A stretch of 39,412 bases of DNA, taken from contig JAFIGH010000042.1 of the NCBI GenBank assembly GCA_020831525.1, positions 1 to 39,412 on the forward strand, given 5' to 3'. Position 1 is the stretch's first letter. Every line of letters starts with the position of its first letter. The notes under the pieces are model-generated. The model had not been told where the DNA came from and did no database searches. It saw nothing but the letters and a program-made list of their open reading frames with translations. The position numbers were made by a program, and so were the translations under genes. This document shows, in pieces, positions 34,295-39,412 of the stretch. The stretch comes from Opitutales bacterium (lineage in GTDB: Bacteria > Verrucomicrobiota > Verrucomicrobiia > Opitutales > Oceanipulchritudinaceae).

Positions 34295-35899
34295 ATGGCG
34301 TCTGAAACCATTCGCAATCCGATTCTCCCTGGGTTTCATCCCGATCCCTGCGTCCTTCGTGTCGGCGGTGTGTACTACATCGCCACCTCCACCTTTGAGT
34401 GGTGGCCCGGCGTGCGCATCCACGCCTCCACGGATCTTGTCCACTGGCGGCACTGCGCCTATGCCGTCACCCGCCGAAGCCAGGTCGACATGCGCGGCGT
34501 CCCCTGCTCCGGCGGCATCTGGGCACCCGCCCTGAGCCACGACGGCGAACGTTTTCATCTCGTCTACTCCAACGTCTACCACTTCGCGCGTCCGCACAAA
34601 GACGTGGAGAATTTCCTCATCACGGCGGAAAACATTGAAGGTCCGTGGTCGGACCCCGTCCGGCTCAACGGAGTGGGATTCGATCCATCCCTCTTCCACG
34701 ACAGCGACGGCAGGAAATATCTCCTCCAGCAGCTCTGGGACCCGCGCCCCGGCAAAAACCACTTCGCTGGAATCACCCTGCAGGAGTATGATCCGGAAGC
34801 CCGTGGCCTCGTCGGCGAACGAAAACTCATTTTCCACGGCACGCAACTCGGCTGCACCGAGGGACCGCACCTCTACCGCATCAACGGATGGTACTACCTC
34901 GTCACCGCCGAGGGCGGAACGAGTTGGAATCACGCCGTCACGGTGGCCCGCTCCCACGCACCAGTCGGCCCCTACGAAGTCTGCCCGCACAATCCCGTGC
35001 TCACCGCGCACGGTTTCCCCGACAGCCCCCTGCGCAAAACAGGTCACGGTTCGCTCGTGCAGACGGACGACGGCGCGTGGTGGATGGCCCACCTCTGCGC
35101 CCGGCCGCTCGAGGGCAATTTCTGCGTGCTCGGGCGAGAGACCGCGCTCCAACCGGTCGAGTGGACCGACGACGGATGGCCCCGCATTCCCGCGCAGGGC
35201 CCGGTGCCCAGCCTCCGCTGGTCCGTCCACGGTCGCCCCGCGCCCGACACGGCGGACACCTCGCCCGCGAATCCAGCCTGGGCAGGCTTCAGCGACCAGC
35301 TCGCGAAGGGACCTCTCGGCCCGGAGTGGAACACACAGCGAGAACCGGCCGACGATAGCTGGCTGGGCTGGGCACGCGGGCGCGGACTCGTTCTGCGCGG
35401 TCGCCAGTCGCTCTCATGCCGCTACCGGCAGAGCCTCGTCGCCTGCCGTCTCCGCCACTTCCGTGCCCGAGTCGCCGTGCAAATGGAATTCGATCCGCAA
35501 AACTTCATGCACTCGGCGGGGCTCGCCTTCTTCTACAATACCGAGGGCTACCTCTACCTGCGGCTCAGCCGTGGCGACGACGGAACCGCCCGCTGGCAGA
35601 TCATCCAGTGCCGGCAGACCGAGGTCACATACCTCCTCGAAAGCGAAATCGATGCAGCCAGTAGTCCCGTCTGGATACAAGGCGGAATGCGCGACGGCCG
35701 GGCGCAATTCCACCAGTCCGCCGACGGCATTGAATGGTCGCCGGTCGGCGGCGGGATCGACGCCCGGTTTCTCTCCGACGAAGGCGCACTCGTCTACGGA
35801 TTCACCGGATGCTACATCGCACTCGCCGCCGAGGATCTCAGCGGCGGCGGCCGGCCCGCCGTCTTCCGCGACTTCACCTACACACCCGACCCCGCCTGA
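34295..35899 (+). CDS. Glycoside hydrolase family 43 enzyme (beta-xylosidase/arabinofuranosidase type)
   Basis: A 534-residue inverting hydrolase of the five-bladed beta-propeller type. The general base lies in GFHPDPCVL (D17), the pKa-modulating aspartate in GVGFDPSLFHD (D130) and the general acid in CTEGPHLY (E189); CSGGIWAPAL is also conserved. A C-terminal beta-sandwich (about 340-530, with LRHFRARVAVQMEF and FFYNTEGYLYLRLS) matches the XynB-like subgroup that acts on xylo-oligosaccharides; arabinose side chains are an alternative substrate. No signal peptide is seen, so it probably acts inside the cell on imported oligosaccharides. It stands alone; the next gene converges. The 132-bp gap after it has only a weak hairpin (35956-35970). 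Confidence 0.92.
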   Translation: MASETIRNPILPGFHPDPCVLRVGGVYYIATSTFEWWPGVRIHASTDLVHWRHCAYAVTRRSQVDMRGVPCSGGIWAPALSHDGERFHLVYSNVYHFARPHKDVENFLITAENIEGPWSDPVRLNGVGFDPSLFHDSDGRKYLLQQLWDPRPGKNHFAGITLQEYDPEARGLVGERKLIFHGTQLGCTEGPHLYRINGWYYLVTAEGGTSWNHAVTVARSHAPVGPYEVCPHNPVLTAHGFPDSPLRKTGHGSLVQTDDGAWWMAHLCARPLEGNFCVLGRETALQPVEWTDDGWPRIPAQGPVPSLRWSVHGRPAPDTADTSPANPAWAGFSDQLAKGPLGPEWNTQREPADDSWLGWARGRGLVLRGRQSLSCRYRQSLVACRLRHFRARVAVQMEFDPQNFMHSAGLAFFYNTEGYLYLRLSRGDDGTARWQIIQCRQTEVTYLLESEIDAASSPVWIQGGMRDGRAQFHQSADGIEWSPVGGGIDARFLSDEGALVYGFTGCYIALAAEDLSGGGRPAVFRDFTYTPDPA

Positions 35900-36031
35900 C
35901 CCGCGTCATGCGTTTGCCCCTTCCCAACGGACAGCCATCAACCGGAGGCGTCTTCGGCGGTCTCACCGCCGTCCGCCAGAGCCTCGTGCACGCGGAAGCC
36001 GACTCCGTGAAGCGGGACGGCACCAGTACTT

Positions 36032-36547
36032 TCACCGCTCCGCAGGCAGCTGCCCGTCGGCAAAGCGCTCGTTTGCGGCATAGGCTTCGACTTCCAACGG
36101 TGCGCGGCGGTACCCGAATGCCCGCACTTCCGTCAGGTAGCGTCGCACAAACGCTTCAAACGACCCCTCCCGTTCGACCTGCATGACATGGACGAACTCA
36201 TGGGCCATCTTTTCCACCGACCGCGCGTATTCCGGAACACTCAACACAGCGTAGCCAAAAACCTGTGCGTTCCCGCGTATGCCGTCGCCGACAAGCCCCA
36301 GTTGCTTTCCCATTTCTGTCAGTTCGCAGTCATGCCACGGAAACGGAATCTCCTCCACAATTCGGATGTGGATTCGCTCCGGATGGGACACGCCTACCGC
36401 CCTTGCCACGCCTTTCATCCTCGCATCGAGCGGGGTACCGTGCACGGAAGCCGCCCGCTCGACCTCCGCCGACCACGCTGAATACAGGGACGCGAAGCGC
36501 GCGAAAAGCGATGCCTCAGCGTCATCGTGCGCACCTTCAAGGGCCAT
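36032..36547 (-). CDS. HExxH zinc-metallopeptidase-like protein
   Basis: A 171-residue protein without a family name that I can give with confidence. The segment VEKMAHEFVHVMQVEREGSFEAFVRRYL (seen as MAHEFVHVMQVEREG, H116-E117-x-x-H120) is a zinc-peptidase motif, and PLEVEAYAAN about 33 residues later offers a glutamate as third ligand. The pattern resembles small DUF4157-like or SprT-like metallopeptidase domains. No signal peptide or membrane helix is seen. The ATG at 36545-36547 overlaps the end of the pyrophosphatase gene by 11 bp, and a GAGG lies 9 nt before it, so translation is probably coupled. The substrate is unknown. Confidence 0.75.
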   Translation of the reverse strand: MALEGAHDDAEASLFARFASLYSAWSAEVERAASVHGTPLDARMKGVARAVGVSHPERIHIRIVEEIPFPWHDCELTEMGKQLGLVGDGIRGNAQVFGYAVLSVPEYARSVEKMAHEFVHVMQVEREGSFEAFVRRYLTEVRAFGYRRAPLEVEAYAANERFADGQLPAER

Positions 36548-37166
36548 CGAATGGTTCCTCGTCACTCCCGGCGGGATATTGTCCGGCGTAATCCTCCATC
36601 GCCGCGCGAATGATGCGGTGGGCTTGCCGAGGGCGGTAGAGGTCCTTTACAATACCCGGTTCGGGCGCGTTGTAGGGTGTCTTGTAGGTGGAGAAATAGT
36701 GCTGGATGCGCGCCACAAGTTCGGCGTGGAGCCCCTTCAGATTGCCCGCCTTGCCCCAGATGGCGTCGTTGTCGAGGACGGCGATAATCTTGTCGTCCGC
36801 CTTGCCGTCGTCGATCATGCAGAAGCCCCCGAGAACCTTGGCCGAAATGAGAATCTCCGCCCGGTTGATGGGCAGCTCGGAGATCACGCAGATGTCGAGC
36901 GGATCGCCGTCGCCCTCACGCGCATCGTCCTCGAACGAAGCCACGCGGTCGCCGCAGTAGGTTTGCGGCACAAAGCCGTAGGCGCAGGGAGGCAGCGACG
37001 ATCCCGACTGCGGACGGTCGATCCTCAGGTAGCCGGTCACCTCGTCGATCTCGTACTTCATGGAATCGAAGGGCGTGATCTCGATATAGGCGTTCACGAC
37101 CCTCGGCGCGTCATCGCCCGCCTCCAGCCCGTGCCAAGGATGCGGTCTCCAGCGGTAGGAATTCAT
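36537..37166 (-). CDS. ppa: Family I inorganic pyrophosphatase
   Basis: A 209-residue soluble enzyme hydrolysing pyrophosphate and so driving biosynthetic reactions. Active-site residues are visible in KYEIDEVTGYLRIDRP (K37, E39, R51), YGFVPQTY (Y63), GDGDPLDICV (D86, D88, D91) and MIDDGKADDK (D119, D120, D125, K126). Compared with the E. coli enzyme there is a longer N-terminus and an insertion around residues 72-84, an arrangement seen in other Verrucomicrobiota and eukaryote-like family I enzymes. Start ATG at 37164-37166 without Shine-Dalgarno sequence. The metallopeptidase-like gene overlaps its 3' end. Confidence 0.92.
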   Translation of the reverse strand: MNSYRWRPHPWHGLEAGDDAPRVVNAYIEITPFDSMKYEIDEVTGYLRIDRPQSGSSLPPCAYGFVPQTYCGDRVASFEDDAREGDGDPLDICVISELPINRAEILISAKVLGGFCMIDDGKADDKIIAVLDNDAIWGKAGNLKGLHAELVARIQHYFSTYKTPYNAPEPGIVKDLYRPRQAHRIIRAAMEDYAGQYPAGSDEEPFDGP

Positions 37167-37284
37167 GTCATGGTATCATCCCGCGTATCCGGAGAGCGTC
37201 AATCATTCAAGAGGCCCGGGACGGTGCAGTTGACACCTCCCCCGGCTTCACTACGCATAAGCCGCTCATCCAATCCCTACGAAA

Positions 37285-38499
37285 ATGCACGCCGACCCGA
37301 CCAAAGCCCTCCACGCCCTGAGCGACATCACCGCCGCTCCAGCGGATCCCATCCTCGGACTGACCGATGCTTTCAAAGCCGACACCCGTCCGGACAAGGT
37401 GAACCTCAGCGTGGGCGTCTTTCAGGACGAAACAGGCAAGAGCCCTGTGCTTGACTGCGTGAAACGCGCGGAACGGCGCCTCCTCGAGTTGGAATCGACC
37501 AAAAGCTACATGCCGATTTCCGGAGACCCCGCCTACTGCCGGCACGTCGCCCGCCTTGTCTTCGGGGAGGCAACGGCGGAATCCGGACGCGTCGCCACCA
37601 TCCACGCTCCGGGCGGCACAGGGGCGCTGCGGGTGGCGGGCGATTTCATCCGCCAACTCCTCGGTCCGCGGCGCGTCTGGCTGAGTGATCCCACATGGCC
37701 GAACCATCCCGGTATTTTCCGCGCCGCCCACCTCGAAACCGAGGTCTATCCGTATTTCGATCCCGCCGCCAACGGTGTCGCATTCGACGCCATGCTGGAG
37801 ACGCTCGCGCACGCCCCCGAAGGCGATGTCATCGTCCTTCACGGCTGCTGCCACAACCCCTCCGGCGCCGACCTCAAGGCGGAGCAGTGGAACGCCGTCG
37901 CGGACACCCTGCGCGCGCGCTCGCTCGTGCCGCTCGTCGACTTCGCCTACCAAGGCTTCGGCGACGACCTCGAAACCGACGCCGCGGGCGTGCGAACGCT
38001 CGCCGAAGCCGGGCTGGATATCCTCGTGAGCAGTTCCTTCTCAAAAAACTTCGGGCTCTACCGCGAGCGCGTCGGCGCCTTGAGCGTCGTGACGGAATCA
38101 CCAGACGCCACCGCCCGCGTGCTCAGCCAGCTCAAGGCCATCGTCCGCACCAACTATTCAAATCCGCCCGCCCACGGGGGCGGCATTGTTACGACGATCC
38201 TCGACGACCCGGAACTAACCGCCCTGTGGAAAATGGAACTATCCGCCATGCAGAGCCGTATCGCGGGTACGCGTAAGGCCTTTGTCGAAGGCCTGAAGAA
38301 CACCGGGGCGAACCGCGACTTCAGCTTCCTCGAGCGGCAGAAAGGCATGTTCTCCTTCTCCGGCCTCGACCGCAAGCAAGTGGACCGCCTGCGCGCCGAC
38401 TACGGCATCTACATCGTCGGCAGCGGCCGCATCAATGTCGCCGGCATTACCCCGGCGAACTTGGAATTCCTCTGCAAAGCGATCGTTTCGGTTCTGTAG
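37285..38499 (+). CDS. Aspartate/aromatic-type aminotransferase (class I, AspC/TyrB-like)
   Basis: A 404-residue PLP enzyme that moves the amino group of aspartate or an aromatic amino acid to 2-oxoglutarate. The AspC subgroup is recognised from NLSVGVFQDETG near residue 40, HGCCHNPSGADL (pyridoxal-ring contact), VDFAYQGFG and SSSFSKNFGLYRERVGAL, where K254 should form the Schiff base and R262-like arginine follows. SNPPAHGGGIV and the C-terminal GRINVAGI (arginine binding the substrate carboxylate) complete the set. AspC and TyrB cannot be told apart by eye. Start ATG at 37285; a TTGACA at 37230 lacks a good partner box at normal spacing. It diverges from ppa with 118 bp between. Confidence 0.92.
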   Translation: MHADPTKALHALSDITAAPADPILGLTDAFKADTRPDKVNLSVGVFQDETGKSPVLDCVKRAERRLLELESTKSYMPISGDPAYCRHVARLVFGEATAESGRVATIHAPGGTGALRVAGDFIRQLLGPRRVWLSDPTWPNHPGIFRAAHLETEVYPYFDPAANGVAFDAMLETLAHAPEGDVIVLHGCCHNPSGADLKAEQWNAVADTLRARSLVPLVDFAYQGFGDDLETDAAGVRTLAEAGLDILVSSSFSKNFGLYRERVGALSVVTESPDATARVLSQLKAIVRTNYSNPPAHGGGIVTTILDDPELTALWKMELSAMQSRIAGTRKAFVEGLKNTGANRDFSFLERQKGMFSFSGLDRKQVDRLRADYGIYIVGSGRINVAGITPANLEFLCKAIVSVL

Positions 38500-38539
38500 C
38501 GGAATTTCGTTACAGGCGACCCGAAAACATCAACCAACG

Positions 38540-38557
38540 GCTACCGTCAACGGTAGC
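38540..38557. terminator. Perfect hairpin between aminotransferase and RAYT remnant
   Basis: GCTACCGT and ACGGTAGC are complementary arms around CA; as a hairpin this gives a 7-bp stem with a 4-nt loop, 41 bp beyond the aminotransferase stop. No T-run follows on either strand, so it may end transcripts weakly or be a REP-like element next to the RAYT 3' end. Confidence 0.4.
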
Positions 38558-38559
38558 AA

Positions 38560-39340
38560 CTATTCCGGCTTCGGAACCTCCACGCCCCCCGCGCCGCGTC
38601 CGCTCCCTGCCACAGCAAGGTCCGTGTCCTTCAGCATGTCCACCGGCCGCGTGCCCGGAGGCTTGTCCAAACGCGAGAGCGCATCCGCCCCGGCTCCCTC
38701 GCGCAGCCACGCTTCCGTTCCCAGCGCCTTGCCACGAGTGAAAAAACGCGCCCGCAGGCGCAGCAACTCATGCGCCTCCAGCTCCCCGCCCGCCGCCACC
38801 GCCTCCGCCAGCGCCGCAGGATCGATCCGCGCACCTGTCCCGTCGCGCTTCGACGCCGCCCCCTTCCCCAGCATCAGCAAACGGTAGCGCGCCAGCGCAC
38901 CGTCTTCTCCGCCCTCGCCGGGGAAACAAGCCGCCAGCGAGCGCCGCAGATCCGTGTCGACACCGCACAGCGCCGCCGTATACCCGCTCCAGCGATAGTC
39001 CTCCGGCAGTTCCGCGAGACCTGCCCGCACAGCATTCAAATCAATGTACGCCGCCACAAGACCCACCACCCACGGCACGTCCTGCACCAGAACGCTCGTA
39101 AAGCGCTCCGCCCACAGCGTCCCCGCCGTGTCATACGTCTTGTTGAACCACATCGTGTAGCGCTGACGCAGCGTGCGCATGAACTCCGACACGTTTCCCA
39201 TCCGCGCCCGCAGCCGCTCCCGCAGACGCTCCGCCGTCTCCGGCGGGTCGTGCGCCAGCCCCGACGCGTCCAGTCCGCACCACACGCGCAATTAAGTGAT
39301 AAACGCAGACCTTTTCTGATACAACTCTATTTTCTCCCAT
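38560..39340 (-). pseudogene. Decayed REP-associated tyrosine transposase (RAYT), HUH region missing
   Basis: Two frames on the minus strand hold parts of one RAYT. From ATG 39338-39340 the first frame reads VSEKVCVYHLIARVV, the usual RAYT opening, up to about 39290. The second frame (from about 39288 to the stop at 38560) gives RLRERLRARMGNVSEFMRTL, RYTMWFNKTYDTAGTLWAERF, YIDLNAVRAGL, DYRWSGYTAAL, LRARFFTRGKALGTEAWL and RPVDMLKDTDLAVAG, the middle and C-terminal parts. The frames differ by one base, and about 80-100 residues with the SNHFH catalytic motif are absent, so the product cannot be an active nuclease. The second frame alone is open for 243 codons and might be annotated as a transposase. 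Confidence 0.8.
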
Positions 39341-39386
39341 AACTAATATTACTTCGATAACCTGACTTCCCCGACATTGAGGCTGT

Positions 39387-39412
39387 AGGCCCCGTGTTTA
39401 CCGGGGGCGGCG
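39387..39412. repeat. REP-like GC palindrome cut by the window edge
   Basis: GCCCC (39389-39393) and GGGGC (39404-39408) pair around GTGTTTACCG, preceded by GTAG-like bases. It lies upstream of the RAYT fragment. RAYTs move or maintain REP palindromes, and GTAG plus a GC-rich stem is a common REP head, but with one incomplete copy the identity is uncertain. Confidence 0.35.

Noticed and set aside
35956-35970. GGCGGT-CTC-ACCGCC hairpin as terminator of the GH43 gene
   Set aside because: Good stem but no T-run on either strand and about 57 bp from the stop; too weak to list as a terminator.
37230-37261. TTGACA with CATAAG as promoter of the aminotransferase gene
   Set aside because: The spacing is 20 bases and the -10 match is poor; the -35 alone is not sufficient.

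Overview
The window looks like a chromosomal segment of a Gram-negative, GC-rich, saccharolytic member of the Verrucomicrobiota, probably of the Opitutia (Opitutales/Puniceicoccales) side. This is inference from gene content: kdsA (LPS), a Chlamydia-type long GreA, a Chlamydia-type metal-permease/DtxR fusion, long secreted pectate-lyase-like proteins with a C-terminal module typical of Verrucomicrobiota exoproteins, GH2 and GH43 enzymes, and fragments of REP-associated tyrosine transposases (RAYTs). Very few starts have a recognisable Shine-Dalgarno sequence.

Layout. 1-431: the first codons of a RAYT-like gene running off the left edge, with a good sigma70 promoter in AT-rich DNA. 432-3072 (minus): GreA-like factor, double-SH3 protein, small hydrophobic protein. 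3151-5817 (plus): rsmB and an unrecognised two-TM/acidic-linker protein. 5868-9625: beta-mannosidase (minus), LON-domain protein (plus), hisI (minus). 9870-10206: decayed RAYT. 10217-17981: two large secreted beta-helix proteins (minus) and a divergent LacI-type regulator with a palindrome in the shared upstream region. 17987-23142 (minus): SulP transporter, ABC ATPase, permease fused to a DtxR/MntR-like domain, second permease, with an 18-bp palindrome before the ATPase. 23217-25910 (plus): TPR histidine kinase and LysE-type exporter. 26056-34039: kdsA, lutC, valS, glnD, carbonic anhydrase. 34295-38499: GH43 enzyme, HExxH protein overlapping pyrophosphatase, aspartate-type aminotransferase. 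38540-39412: a second decayed RAYT and a REP-like palindrome cut by the window edge.

How the genes fit together. The beta-helix proteins, the LacI regulator, the beta-mannosidase and the GH43 enzyme suggest plant or algal polysaccharide use. The ABC genes form a Zn/Mn/Fe importer that probably carries its own metal-responsive repressor as a C-terminal domain, as in chlamydial YtgCR; no solute-binding protein gene lies beside it. The rest is mostly housekeeping: transcription fidelity, rRNA methylation, histidine synthesis, KDO synthesis, tRNA charging, nitrogen signalling, CO2 hydration and PPi hydrolysis. No tRNA, rRNA or CRISPR array was seen. The likeliest candidate for an unusual system is the permease-repressor fusion with its putative operator.
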